From a virus: 64,000 nt of DNA. Position 1 is the first letter of the stretch, and the number at the start of each line of letters is the position of its first letter. The translations under genes were made by a program, and so were the position numbers. Positions 31,202 to 39,419 of this stretch are shown here, in pieces. Location: positions 41,426 to 105,425 of the IMG/VR virus record IMGVR_UViG_3300045997_000112. One strand, given 5' to 3'. The notes beneath the pieces were generated by a model, which was not told the origin of the DNA, searched no databases, and worked only from the letters and a program-made list of their open reading frames with translations.

Positions 31202-33538
31202 TCAGCTGAACCATGGGGCGACGGATACGTCCACATGGGGGATGTGCATCTCGGCGGTGCAGTAGGCCGCGATGGCCAGACTGTCCACGAAGTCGTCGTG
31301 GGCCCCGGTCTCATTGGGGGCCTCCACGGTGAAGTACTGCCCGGAGAACTTCTTCTCCGCGTCGAGCATCTGCTGCATGAAGCGCTGGTACACCTTCAGC
31401 CGCCGGGTCTTCGCGTGCGCGGGCCATCCGATAGAGCGTCGCTGGATGAGGGAGGTGAGGTGCTTCCAGCGCTTGGCCTGCTCCGCCTGGTTGGAGCCGA
31501 AGGACAGCACCTCCGAGCGGGGGAGCAGGAGCTTGAGGCGCTGGGCCACCGCATCGCCGACACCCGTGGAGTCCACGCCCACGGCAAGCACGTCGTAGGG
31601 CGCGAGGAAGTTCACGATCTGGAAGTACTGCTCCTCCCAGTCGTCACCCTGGATCTCGAGCCAGTTCAGGACCCGGTGGTCGAAGAAGCCGAACTCATCC
31701 GGGGCGTCCCAGTTCACCCACAGGACGGTCACCACTGTTGAGTCAACCTTGCGCGCGGGGTCCACGCCCACCACGACCGGGCTCTGGTTCCAACCCCGGA
31801 CGATCTGCTGGCTGGTGTCGCCCAGCGACTCGAAGGCCGACTGGCTGATGAACATGCCCCGGTCGAGCATCCACTTGCAGTTGTGAGAGGCGAGACCCTC
31901 GGCTATGAAGGTCTTGGTGGTGGTCTCCAGGGCGACCAGCTCGATCTCGCCCACGAACTCCTTCGACACGACGAGTGGGTGCTCAAAGCGCTGCGACACG
32001 TGGTCGTGCCTGCCGATGGACCCTAGGAGGTCGATGTTCAACTTGTCCAGCAGACGCTGCGGCCTGATCTGGCCGAGAAAGCGGAGAGCACCGGCGCGAC
32101 CGCCTGCGACAAACACGTTGTGGACGTCACCGTTGGTGCCGTTCGGCTTCACGCGGTCCCACGTCGGCACACCCTTGGCGGCGAGGTGCTCGCGCACATC
32201 GGCCAGCATGAGGTTGTCCTTCTGGGAGAACCCGATGACGGTCTGCCCCTTGCGCTGGAGGAAGTGGCCCTCCCCGTCGAACGCCGCCGCGAGGTACCCG
32301 GTCTCGTAGTCGTGGTCGTGTCCCCACACATCGACCAACTTGAAGATACGGTCGGTGGTGAGCAGGTCCTCGGTGGTCTTCCACTCGGTGCGCCTCCCAG
32401 CGGTGGAGACCAACCAGAGGTGTCCGCTGGATGACGTGACCTCGGTTCCGTCGTCCAACGTCACCTGGTAACTTGGCCGGATCACGCGAGCGGTGCTCGT
32501 CACGACCGACTCCCGAAACTGCCGATGGGCCCCCTTCTCGGGGCGCTCTTCGTCGAACCCAACGAGCCTGTCACCCACGACGAGGTCACCAGCAGGTACG
32601 TATCGTAGGTCAGCGGTCAGGACTCGGGTCTCAGCCACTACGCAATTGTAGGACATCTGGAACTCGTCCGAGTCCTCGCCCAGCTGCAGCATCTCCTTGC
32701 GGATGTACTTCTTGTAGTTGGGGTTGACCTTCACCACGTCCCGCCAGTTCCACTCGAAGTGGTTCCTGCGGCTGGCCTTGGCCACGGCGGTGCGCTTGTT
32801 GATCTGGATGCTCTTGTAGAAGTTGTTCTTCTTGGTGGTTGGCGTCCCGGTCTTCACCATGGTGGCGTTGTAGTAAGCGCCCATCGGGGAGATCGACTTG
32901 GAGACGATCAGGTCGTCGGCGTCCTGACACTCGTCGATGATGATCAGGTGGAACGACTTCGACTCAATCTTGGCGCGCGGGTTGGCGGTCATCATCATGA
33001 GCACCGAGCCGGACCTCTTGAGCTGCACGCCCCGGGTGACGCCCGGGTTCTTGGCCGTCACGTCGTCGATCTCCGGGTCCCCGAGAATCTCGAGGGCCCG
33101 CTCCGAGCTGAGCCGGGTGACCGTGCGGCCGAACAGCGTCTCGGCCTGGGCCTCGATCGGGGCGAACATGCCGACCCAAAAGCCAGTGGCGAACTTGCCG
33201 AGGAGGTCCGGGTAGATCTTGGCCAGCCTCGGGAGGAGCACCATGAGCGCAGCGACCACGTTGGCCAGGATCTCGCTCTTGCCCGACTGCCGGGCCGCCA
33301 GAGCGGTGAGGAGGCTCCCATCATTGATGACGACCGAGCGGATGATGCGCCGGGCGAACGGGACCTGGTAGGCGTGCAGCTGGTGCCCGGCCAGCAGGTA
33401 GGTGAAGGCGAGGATCTTGTCGATGAGGTCTTCGACGAACTCTTCGGAGAACTCGTCCAGATCCTCTTCGGAGGAGAATCCCTCACCCTCCTGGATGGTG
33501 GCCTCTTGGTCCGCGTCAAGAACGAGGGTCTCATCCAC
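31202..33538 (-). CDS. terL: Terminase large subunit interrupted by an in-frame intein, 778 aa
   Basis: Residues 81-88 (AARQSGKS) are the Walker A motif and 199-203 (IIIDE) the Walker B of the packaging ATPase. After residue 298 an intein of 255 residues intervenes, starting with C299 and ending HN before C554. The mature exteins join as FQMSYN-CKWMLDRGMF. The C-terminal nuclease has acidic residues in VVVGVDPARK, AVGVDSTGVGDA and HDDFVDSLAIA, as in RNase H-like terminases. Extein length is 523 aa, normal for TerL. GTG start, overlapping the previous stop by eight bases. Confidence 0.93.
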   Translation of the reverse strand: MDETLVLDADQEATIQEGEGFSSEEDLDEFSEEFVEDLIDKILAFTYLLAGHQLHAYQVPFARRIIRSVVINDGSLLTALAARQSGKSEILANVVAALMVLLPRLAKIYPDLLGKFATGFWVGMFAPIEAQAETLFGRTVTRLSSERALEILGDPEIDDVTAKNPGVTRGVQLKRSGSVLMMMTANPRAKIESKSFHLIIIDECQDADDLIVSKSISPMGAYYNATMVKTGTPTTKKNNFYKSIQINKRTAVAKASRRNHFEWNWRDVVKVNPNYKKYIRKEMLQLGEDSDEFQMSYNCVVAETRVLTADLRYVPAGDLVVGDRLVGFDEERPEKGAHRQFRESVVTSTARVIRPSYQVTLDDGTEVTSSSGHLWLVSTAGRRTEWKTTEDLLTTDRIFKLVDVWGHDHDYETGYLAAAFDGEGHFLQRKGQTVIGFSQKDNLMLADVREHLAAKGVPTWDRVKPNGTNGDVHNVFVAGGRAGALRFLGQIRPQRLLDKLNIDLLGSIGRHDHVSQRFEHPLVVSKEFVGEIELVALETTTKTFIAEGLASHNCKWMLDRGMFISQSAFESLGDTSQQIVRGWNQSPVVVGVDPARKVDSTVVTVLWVNWDAPDEFGFFDHRVLNWLEIQGDDWEEQYFQIVNFLAPYDVLAVGVDSTGVGDAVAQRLKLLLPRSEVLSFGSNQAEQAKRWKHLTSLIQRRSIGWPAHAKTRRLKVYQRFMQQMLDAEKKFSGQYFTVEAPNETGAHDDFVDSLAIAAYCTAEMHIPHVDVSVAPWFS
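31880..32644 (-). mobile_element. Intein with LAGLIDADG-type endonuclease in terL, 255 aa
   Basis: Block A begins CVVAETRVLTADLRYVPAGD. Block B has TSSSGHLWLVS. An endonuclease-like motif, ETGYLAAAFDGEGHF, resembles one LAGLIDADG helix. The C-terminal blocks are EIELVALETTTKTFIAEGLA then SHN, with the penultimate His and final Asn needed for splicing, and a Cys as first C-extein residue. Only one LAGLIDADG motif is visible and the central part is short, so the endonuclease may be reduced. Ordinary codon use suggests long residence. Confidence 0.92.
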
Positions 33539-33737
33539 GGGCCTTGACCTCCCTCACGATCACCACGAGCACCTCCGAGTAGAACTCGGCCTCGTCAACA
33601 TTGCCTGATCGAAGGTTACGGCTAACCGAGCTCATTGCACTCTGGGCAGAATCCAGAAGGTCCGAAGTCGACAATTTCTTCGCACGCCTCGCAGCGACGT
33701 CGTGTGTGACCTTCAGCGGCTTCTTCCTCCACCACAT
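33531..33737 (-). CDS. Small protein upstream of terminase, up to 68 aa (start uncertain)
   Basis: The part after residue 25, LLDSAQSAMSSVSRNLRSGN then VDEAEFYSEVLVVIVREVKA, looks like a real helical protein. The given ATG at 33737 makes the gene overlap the zinc-ribbon gene by about 115 bases, which is unusual here. A TTG inside the overlap or the ATG at 33635 would shorten it, to 34 aa in the latter case. It ends by overlapping the terminase start. It may be a small-terminase-like or accessory factor, but there is no motif for this. Confidence 0.45.
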   Translation of the reverse strand: MWWRKKPLKVTHDVAARRAKKLSTSDLLDSAQSAMSSVSRNLRSGNVDEAEFYSEVLVVIVREVKARG

Positions 33738-34023
33738 CGAAATCCTCCTCCGCCTGCTCCCGGCTGTAGTCCCTCGTGGGCGTGTACCCGATCAGCGCCC
33801 CACTGAGTGCGCGATCCATGGCCACATCCTCGGGCAGGCGGGGACCCCACCAGCCGAGGACGAAACCGTGGCGAAGCTTGGGCAAGCGGAAGACGAGAGG
33901 GCGGGACACCCGATACGGCCAGGTGACCTCCTGGGTCTTGCCCCGATCGATCAGCGGGAAGTCCGTGCTGGGGTAGCTGAACTTGTGCGTGAACAGCCGT
34001 CCAATGTTGTGGACCTCGGGCAC
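33622..34023 (-). CDS. Zinc-ribbon protein, 133 aa
   Basis: The GTG start overlaps the upstream TAG (TAGTG). The C-terminus reads CEACEEIVDFGPSGFCPECN, a clear CxxC...CxxC zinc ribbon. The preceding part contains a basic, hydrophobic segment (PYRVSRPLVFRLPKLRHGFV) and an acidic helix. It may bind DNA or a protein partner of the terminase, but the function is not known. Confidence 0.7.
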   Translation of the reverse strand: MPEVHNIGRLFTHKFSYPSTDFPLIDRGKTQEVTWPYRVSRPLVFRLPKLRHGFVLGWWGPRLPEDVAMDRALSGALIGYTPTRDYSREQAEEDFDVVEEEAAEGHTRRRCEACEEIVDFGPSGFCPECNELG

Positions 34024-34790
34024 TAGCTGACCCTTCGCCTCCGAGTCTGGCGAGGCACCTGAACAGTGCGCTTGCCGGACGCCCGTGGACGCTGCTTGTG
34101 CAGAGTCTTCTGGGCAACTCTAGCGGCCTTGTGAATGGATTGCTTTTGAGGCACGGAGCCAGCGTTGGCAATGCCACGCGTGTGACTGTCCAGGAACGTC
34201 CGGATGAACCGCCCCTTGGACGGTGCGGCCTTGAACGCCTGCCACGTCGTCACCGCCACGTCGTAGTAGTTGTAGAAGGTGCCGTCCCGGAAGATCACCG
34301 TCAGCTTGCCGTCCGACTGGCTGCCCGGGTTGAGGGTGTAGCCCGCCGCCACTGTTCGCGGCCGATCGGGATTGATGGTGGACGTGGGTGCGATCGAGAT
34401 GGGCGCCGGAGTCTCATCGACCGGGGCCGTGCCCGTCCAGGTGGCGGGCCCGGTGTCCGGGTTGTACTCCATGTTGTTGGCGTCGTAGTCGTCGCCGATG
34501 GTCACGTAGTCGGTCATGCCCTGCCGGTCGAGGCCCAACTCGAACGGGGTGGTGCGCGTGCCATCGGCATAGGTGTCGAACACCTGAGCGGTGTGCAGGT
34601 CCTGCAGCACCTGGGAGCCGTAGGACTTCTCGGGAGTGACCTTCTCGTTGGGGAAGAACTGCGCCTTGGAGACCTTGCCACCAGCTTGGCGCGCCTGCGC
34701 CTGCTTGAACGTCTCCCCACCGGGGGTGACACGCATACCGGGGCCCACATTGCGGGCCCCGGTCGGCGTGAAGGTGGCCTTGCGGGCCAT
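34023..34790 (-). CDS. KTSC-like domain virion-cluster protein, 255 aa
   Basis: The real start is the ATG at 34790, MARKATFTPTGARN. Residues about 165-225 (SDGKLTVIFRDGTFYNYYDV then TTWQAFKAAPSKGRFIRTF) follow the KTSC-domain pattern (L.V.F..G..Y.Y..V....W..F..A.S.G.F....), which may bind protein or nucleic acid. The C-terminal 35 residues are strongly basic (RPRASGKRTVQVPRQTRRRR). It lies upstream of the terminase group. A capsid- or DNA-associated role is possible. Confidence 0.65.
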   Translation of the reverse strand: MARKATFTPTGARNVGPGMRVTPGGETFKQAQARQAGGKVSKAQFFPNEKVTPEKSYGSQVLQDLHTAQVFDTYADGTRTTPFELGLDRQGMTDYVTIGDDYDANNMEYNPDTGPATWTGTAPVDETPAPISIAPTSTINPDRPRTVAAGYTLNPGSQSDGKLTVIFRDGTFYNYYDVAVTTWQAFKAAPSKGRFIRTFLDSHTRGIANAGSVPQKQSIHKAARVAQKTLHKQRPRASGKRTVQVPRQTRRRRVS

Positions 34791-34798
34791 CGGTACTC

Positions 34799-36088
34799 CT
34801 AGATCTCGGGAATGTCTTCCTTGATCTCGGCGTCGGAGTTGCCATCCCCGAGAACCAGGTTCCCACCGTCGTAGAGACCGAACGGCTTGATGTCCTGGAC
34901 AGGAGCGACCGCCCCACCCTTGAGATCGCCGGTCAGGCCGACGTCCTTGGCGATCGCAGACTCGGTCACGCCCGTGAGGTACACCGCTGCATCCCCGGCC
35001 TTGTTGAGGACCACAGCGTCGGGCCGGGCGTCCAGGGTCTCGTAGAACGCGGCGATGAGCGCGCTGACCGCCGAGGGATGGACGGTTCCCGGCTTGGCCG
35101 GGAACTGCGGAGAATCCGTTGTTCCAGTCCCGATCACGGCAGCCGTCTTGCCCTTGACGTACATCTGCTCGAACTTGGCCGCCCACTCCGCGTCCGTGTC
35201 GCACTTCTTCAGCGGAACCGCACCACTGACGAAGGTGGCATCCGTCGGGAGGAGACGCTTGGCCGCACCCGCCACCACAGCTTCATCCCACGATCCGAAA
35301 TTGGACGGGTCTGCCGGGAGGGTAACGGCCACCGAACGCGCCCCGACAGCGGTGAAGCTCTTGGTCGCCGCCGCCTCGTAGTCGAACGAGGGACCCTGCG
35401 GCGCCCAGACCTTATCCCAGTCGTCCAGGTTCTCCTTGACGACCGGGGGGTACGCCTTGAACTGCGGGAGGGTGCGGTTGGCGGTCCCGTCCTTGATGGG
35501 ATCCCCGGCAGTGGTGACGATCCAGTAGAGCCCGGTGGAGAGCTCGAAGAACGCGTCGTTCAGCTCCAGGTTCCGATCTCCGATGGCAGGCATCTGCGCG
35601 ATCTTGTGACCGACTCCGCTCTCGGTGGGAACTTGACCCTCCCGAACAACCCCGGACACCGTGTCGATGAATGGCACGTACGCCGTGTTCACGGCGGGCT
35701 TGAGCACGCGCTCCTTGGACTTCGCCACCGTCGCCACCGGGAAGTTGAGCACCGTGGCGAGAACGTTCACCAGCGCGGGATCGACTCCGTCCTTGGAGGG
35801 GAAGGACACGACCGCGTTGCCGACGATCGAGGGGCCATCAGCTGCGACAACCGCTGTCGGAGCCGCGACGGCCTTGCCGTCCTCATCCAGGATCTGACCC
35901 GTCGCGGTAACTTCCATGAGCTGGCCGAGAAGAGCAACGTCGGCGAGCTCCAGGTTGTCGTCGTCCACGAGGTCTGCCCCGGTGGCGTCCGCGCGCGCTT
36001 CGACCTTGGTCTCGAGCTCGTCGGCGGTGTCGGTGGCATCGGCACCGGCGTCCAGAGGAAGCTCGCCGCCACGCTTGGTCTGTGCCAT
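34799..36088 (-). CDS. Hypothetical protein, 429 aa
   Basis: The first 45 residues are acidic and low-complexity (DAGADATDTADELETKVEAR). Several alpha/beta segments follow, with the look of a repeated domain (FDYEAAATKSFTAVGARSVA; AVIGTGTTDSPQFPAKPGTV; VVLNKAGDAAVYLTGVTESA). No enzyme motif is seen. It sits between the fibre cluster and terminase and is likely a virion protein, by context only. Confidence 0.55.
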   Translation of the reverse strand: MAQTKRGGELPLDAGADATDTADELETKVEARADATGADLVDDDNLELADVALLGQLMEVTATGQILDEDGKAVAAPTAVVAADGPSIVGNAVVSFPSKDGVDPALVNVLATVLNFPVATVAKSKERVLKPAVNTAYVPFIDTVSGVVREGQVPTESGVGHKIAQMPAIGDRNLELNDAFFELSTGLYWIVTTAGDPIKDGTANRTLPQFKAYPPVVKENLDDWDKVWAPQGPSFDYEAAATKSFTAVGARSVAVTLPADPSNFGSWDEAVVAGAAKRLLPTDATFVSGAVPLKKCDTDAEWAAKFEQMYVKGKTAAVIGTGTTDSPQFPAKPGTVHPSAVSALIAAFYETLDARPDAVVLNKAGDAAVYLTGVTESAIAKDVGLTGDLKGGAVAPVQDIKPFGLYDGGNLVLGDGNSDAEIKEDIPEI

Positions 36089-36129
36089 GTCAGTCTCCTT
36101 GTTGAGGCGTTCTGCCGCTCATTGTTTCG

Positions 36130-36396
36130 TCAGTCGTCGTCATCTGTCTCGGCTAACCCACAATCATGGAAGGGGATCTCCGTCTCAGCGACGACCTCTC
36201 CACAGGAGTCACAGGAGAACAGCGGCACGCCCTTCATGCCGTTCTGCACCGTGGCCCCCGGAGGGAACCCCTCAGGTTGCGCGGGCGCCATGCGCTCTGG
36301 CCTATGGAATAGCTGGGGCTCCCAGGGAACCCCGGCCGACCCGATCACCTTGGGTACCGGGTGGGCCTGCACCGTCTGGATCCGCTGGAGTCCCAT
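36130..36396 (-). CDS. Small protein with a Cys pair and acidic tail, 88 aa
   Basis: The ATG overlaps the upstream stop (ATGA). The N-terminal part is proline-rich and extended (FHRPERMAPAQPEGFPPGAT). The C-terminal part has LFSCDSCGEVVAETEIPFHD then CG, giving a C-x-x-C...H-x-C possible zinc site, and ends in DDDD. No family is recognised. Confidence 0.6.
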   Translation of the reverse strand: MGLQRIQTVQAHPVPKVIGSAGVPWEPQLFHRPERMAPAQPEGFPPGATVQNGMKGVPLFSCDSCGEVVAETEIPFHDCGLAETDDDD

Positions 36397-36578
36397 CAGG
36401 ACTTGGTCACCGCCCCATCATTGGAGATGTTGCGATCACCATACGTGGCGGGCATCTCGAACTGTGGCGGAGGTGTGCCCACGTCCTGGGAGTCCTTGAG
36501 CTCGTGCACCCGGTAGCGCAGTGGATCCTCGCGGCCCCGCATCTCGGCCGCGTACGTCAGGAACTCAGCCCACTTCAT
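36396..36578 (-). CDS. Small protein, 60 aa
   Basis: The start is the ATG at 36578, which overlaps the end of the two-helix membrane gene; longer frames upstream are shadows. The sequence MKWAEFLTYAAEMRGREDPL is followed by a polar, flexible tail. No motif is recognised. Tight overlaps on both sides suggest that it is translated with its neighbours. Confidence 0.6.
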   Translation of the reverse strand: MKWAEFLTYAAEMRGREDPLRYRVHELKDSQDVGTPPPQFEMPATYGDRNISNDGAVTKS

Positions 36579-36819
36579 CCAGGGCCTCCGGTTCAGGCTC
36601 AGGATCGGGAGCCTTCTTGAGCACGCGGTCCATCCGGTACACCTCCACACCCGCCCACACCCCAAGGATGACCAGTCCCGCGCCAATGAGCGCGGCCGGA
36701 GCCGCACCGTTGACGGCGTCCTGCTTGTAGACGTAGGCACCCCCGAGCATGAGGAGCACTGCGAGCACCAATACCGGCAGGCTGCGGAGCCACCTCCAGC
36801 CTTCCTCGGAAATGGTCAT
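36565..36819 (-). CDS. Two-helix membrane protein, holin candidate, 84 aa
   Basis: Two transmembrane helices are clear: LPVLVLAVLLMLGGAYVY (about 14-31) and AALIGAGLVILGVWAGVEVY (about 42-61). They are followed by an acidic, proline-rich tail. Two helices and under 100 residues fit a class II holin, but the family is not recognised, and the endolysin gene is about 6 kb upstream. The start overlaps the stop of the collagen-like fibre gene (ATGA). Confidence 0.6.
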   Translation of the reverse strand: MTISEEGWRWLRSLPVLVLAVLLMLGGAYVYKQDAVNGAAPAALIGAGLVILGVWAGVEVYRMDRVLKKAPDPEPEPEALDEVG

Positions 36820-39134
36820 AGTGCCGCCACCGCCGTCTGGAACGTGGCCCAGTCAGTCGCCCCAGCGACCAGGGCCTTGAACTCGGTCTTCGTGAGCGCG
36901 TTCAAGCTGGACCCAGCTGCTGTTGGCTGAGCGACCTTGTCCACCACGAGCACCGGGTTCGCCGGGTCGGTGTTGTTCTGGTGGACGGTCAGGACTGAAG
37001 CCCGACGGATCCACTCCTTGAGCGTGGAGCCGTACACATTGGCTCCGTCAGAGGTCTGCATGCGTCCCAGCTTGAAGTTGCCCGGTGAGCTCTCCATGCT
37101 GGCCCAGACCGCCGCGCCCCCGGAGATGGCTGCGAGATCCGGGTAGATCTGCCCATTCGTGCCTGGAGTGGTTGCCAGCGCCAGATCGATGTCCTGCGAC
37201 CCAGCCGGAAGGGCGTCCGCCCGGACACAGATGTAGTTCGGGTCGTACTTGTCCACGAACAGGTGCAGATCGGCGGCGATCTCAACCGTGGTCGCCTCGA
37301 CGGCCCCGACCCGGGCATCCAGCTCGCTGATGTAGCCCACAAGATCGGTGTGCACGGACACCGCACGCGGATCGCCGATCTGCTGCTGCAGCGGGGTGAC
37401 GATCTGCTCCTCGATGTACGCCAGTGACAGCGGCTCCCACACACCCTCACCGGACGTGCCCAGCACATTTCCCGCCGGGGTATCGGCCGGGGCCGCAACG
37501 TCGGTGAGCCAGTTCAACGGACGGGCGGGCAGCGGAGATCCGACCCAGTCGCCTTCCGTGTTCTTGCTCAGGAGCATCCCTGGCACAGCAGTCGAGACGT
37601 CGACGTCGGACAGGTCATCAAGCGCTCCGGCCACACCGGACGGCCCCTGCTCTCCAGGGACGCCCTGTGGTCCCTGCTCGCCGGGAGGCCCCTGCGGCCC
37701 GGTTCCCCCCGACCCTCCGGAGCCCCCAGAGGAGGCGGGGACGAAGATCAGGTGGTCGCTGCCGAGGATGGCAATGTTGCCCGGATCCGCACTGACCTTC
37801 TTGGCGGCCGCCGTCTCGAGATCCCGGACCTGGAGCTCGATCTTCTCGACCTTGGTGATCGCGGCGCCGGTCAGGTTGAGCACGTCCAGGCGGAAGGTGC
37901 TCAGATCCGTGTCCAGACGGACCTGGGTCTCGCCCTGAGCCTCGATGATCTTCTCGTCGACGTACTTCTTGTTGGTCAGGTGCAGTGGGGTGGTGGGCGC
38001 GGCGAAGCCAACAATGGGGCCCCGGGACTCCAGGCTGGCCTGGCCGGACACCGGGGCGGCCAGGGACCAGACACCGGTGCCCCCGTCCCAACTGAGTGCG
38101 CGATCGGGATCGTTGTCGGGGATCAGCGAGAAGGTGGCCTTGTCGGGAGCCGAGAGGACCACCGGCCCGAACTGGAACGTCCCCACGAGGGAGAAGCTGC
38201 CCTCGAGCTCGTCGCCGGAGTTGAGCACCCCGGTCTGGTCGGTGAGCATCCCCGGATGCGTGTGATCAATGGGAGAGAACACACCCTCGGCCTGTGCCAA
38301 TGGGATAGCGTCATCCGGAGCAGTGGCCTCCCGCACGCGCAGGGCCACGGGCTCCTCAACGTGAAGGGTCTGCACCTCCAGGCTGTCGGCCACCAGGGCC
38401 GCGTTGTCCTTGGGGAAGGTGTGCTCGTCCACGTAGCTCCGAGTCACCAAGGTGGTCTCGGGATCCTGCTTCGTGGTTCGGGGCGCCTGGACTGAGCCCG
38501 TGAGCGTTCCGCCGTACAGCGGCAGACGATCGGCGATCAGCTGCTCGAGCTGTGCCTGAACGGTCGCCGCGTCCAGCCTGGTCTGCAGCCCCTGGTGATC
38601 GGAGTCGGTGTGCAGCAGCGATGCGTCGTCGTCGACCTGGAGGACGTTGGCCGGATCCTCCGACAGCCTCCAGGTGTTGAGGCCGCCAATGTTGAGCCAG
38701 ACGCCGTCATGCTTGACGACCAGATCACCCGAGCCCGCATCTCCCGCCCAGCTCGGAGCGGGGCCCACCACGAGGTAGACCTTGTCCGCGTCAGCGGGCT
38801 CCGGGGATGCAGCTGCCACGATCCCCGAGATGGCGTCGGTGGCCAGACCCACCGGGCCCCGAGGCCCTGCCGGACCGGTGGGGCCCTGATCACCCTTGGG
38901 TCCGGGATCCCCGGGGTCGCCCTTGCCGTGGACACCCTGGGGTCCCTGGGGCCCCGTCTTGCCTTGCAGGCCGCGCTTGCCCTGCGGACCGGGCCGCCCG
39001 ACCCCAGGAGGGCCGGGCTGCTTGTCCGCGTAGATGAGCTCGACCATCTTCTGGAGGTCGCGGCGAGTGATGTACCCGTACTCCGGGTCACTCGGTGACT
39101 TGTCCAGGAGCGCGAGCGCGTCCTTCAGAGACAT
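36816..39134 (-). CDS. Collagen-like tail fibre, 772 aa
   Basis: Residues 1-38 are the docking-type N-terminus (DPEYGYITRRDLQKMVELIY). A Gly-X-Y triple-helix region follows (about 40-97). Beta-rich and helical shaft segments contain two YVDE motifs (TRSYVDEH; NKKYVDEK) and HTHPGMLTDQTG. A second short collagen block lies near 480 (PQGPPGEQGPQGVPGEQGPS). A LTDVAAPADTPAGNVLG module and a C-terminal helical/beta tip complete it. Collagen trimers in phage fibres act as flexible spacers. The role is probably host attachment. Confidence 0.8.
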   Translation of the reverse strand: MSLKDALALLDKSPSDPEYGYITRRDLQKMVELIYADKQPGPPGVGRPGPQGKRGLQGKTGPQGPQGVHGKGDPGDPGPKGDQGPTGPAGPRGPVGLATDAISGIVAAASPEPADADKVYLVVGPAPSWAGDAGSGDLVVKHDGVWLNIGGLNTWRLSEDPANVLQVDDDASLLHTDSDHQGLQTRLDAATVQAQLEQLIADRLPLYGGTLTGSVQAPRTTKQDPETTLVTRSYVDEHTFPKDNAALVADSLEVQTLHVEEPVALRVREATAPDDAIPLAQAEGVFSPIDHTHPGMLTDQTGVLNSGDELEGSFSLVGTFQFGPVVLSAPDKATFSLIPDNDPDRALSWDGGTGVWSLAAPVSGQASLESRGPIVGFAAPTTPLHLTNKKYVDEKIIEAQGETQVRLDTDLSTFRLDVLNLTGAAITKVEKIELQVRDLETAAAKKVSADPGNIAILGSDHLIFVPASSGGSGGSGGTGPQGPPGEQGPQGVPGEQGPSGVAGALDDLSDVDVSTAVPGMLLSKNTEGDWVGSPLPARPLNWLTDVAAPADTPAGNVLGTSGEGVWEPLSLAYIEEQIVTPLQQQIGDPRAVSVHTDLVGYISELDARVGAVEATTVEIAADLHLFVDKYDPNYICVRADALPAGSQDIDLALATTPGTNGQIYPDLAAISGGAAVWASMESSPGNFKLGRMQTSDGANVYGSTLKEWIRRASVLTVHQNNTDPANPVLVVDKVAQPTAAGSSLNALTKTEFKALVAGATDWATFQTAVAAL

Positions 39135-39144
39135 GGTGGGTTCC

Positions 39145-39411
39145 TCACGGAGCGGTGGTGGCGGCCTTCACGGCGTCAATGAACGCGGTGTCTGCGATCA
39201 GCGCATCCTTGACGGCGGCGATGGTGGTGGGATCTGCCGGATCCATCGGGGGACCGGTGGGACCGACGGCGCCCTGCACTGCCTGATCGAAGAGCGCCAT
39301 GAACAGGGCTCGGAGATCCTCCTTCGTGATGTACGAGTAGGACTCTCCTGGACCGGGCTCCAAGTACGCATCGAGCGTCTCGGTCCAGAGCTTGTCATTC
39401 TTGTCAGCCAT
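39145..39411 (-). CDS. Small docking-module protein with short collagen motif, 88 aa
   Basis: The N-terminal half has the same pattern as the fibre starts (YSYITKEDLRALFMALFDQA), followed by one short Gly-X-Y run (GAVGPTGPPM) and a helical tail (IAAVKDALIADTAFIDAVKA). It may be a stand-alone anchor or a remnant of a longer fibre. It lies between two long collagen-like fibre genes. Confidence 0.65.
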   Translation of the reverse strand: MADKNDKLWTETLDAYLEPGPGESYSYITKEDLRALFMALFDQAVQGAVGPTGPPMDPADPTTIAAVKDALIADTAFIDAVKAATTAP

Positions 39412-39419
39412 TGCGTCTC

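Noticed and set aside
31202-33538. Reading the terminase as two genes split by an insertion or group I intron
   Set aside because: The whole region is one open frame and the inserted part has the protein-splicing residues, so an intein is the simpler explanation.
36565-36819. Firm naming of the two-helix protein as the holin
   Set aside because: Two helices and small size are not enough. Other membrane peptides (3094, 40905, 63306) are also candidates and none is next to the endolysin.
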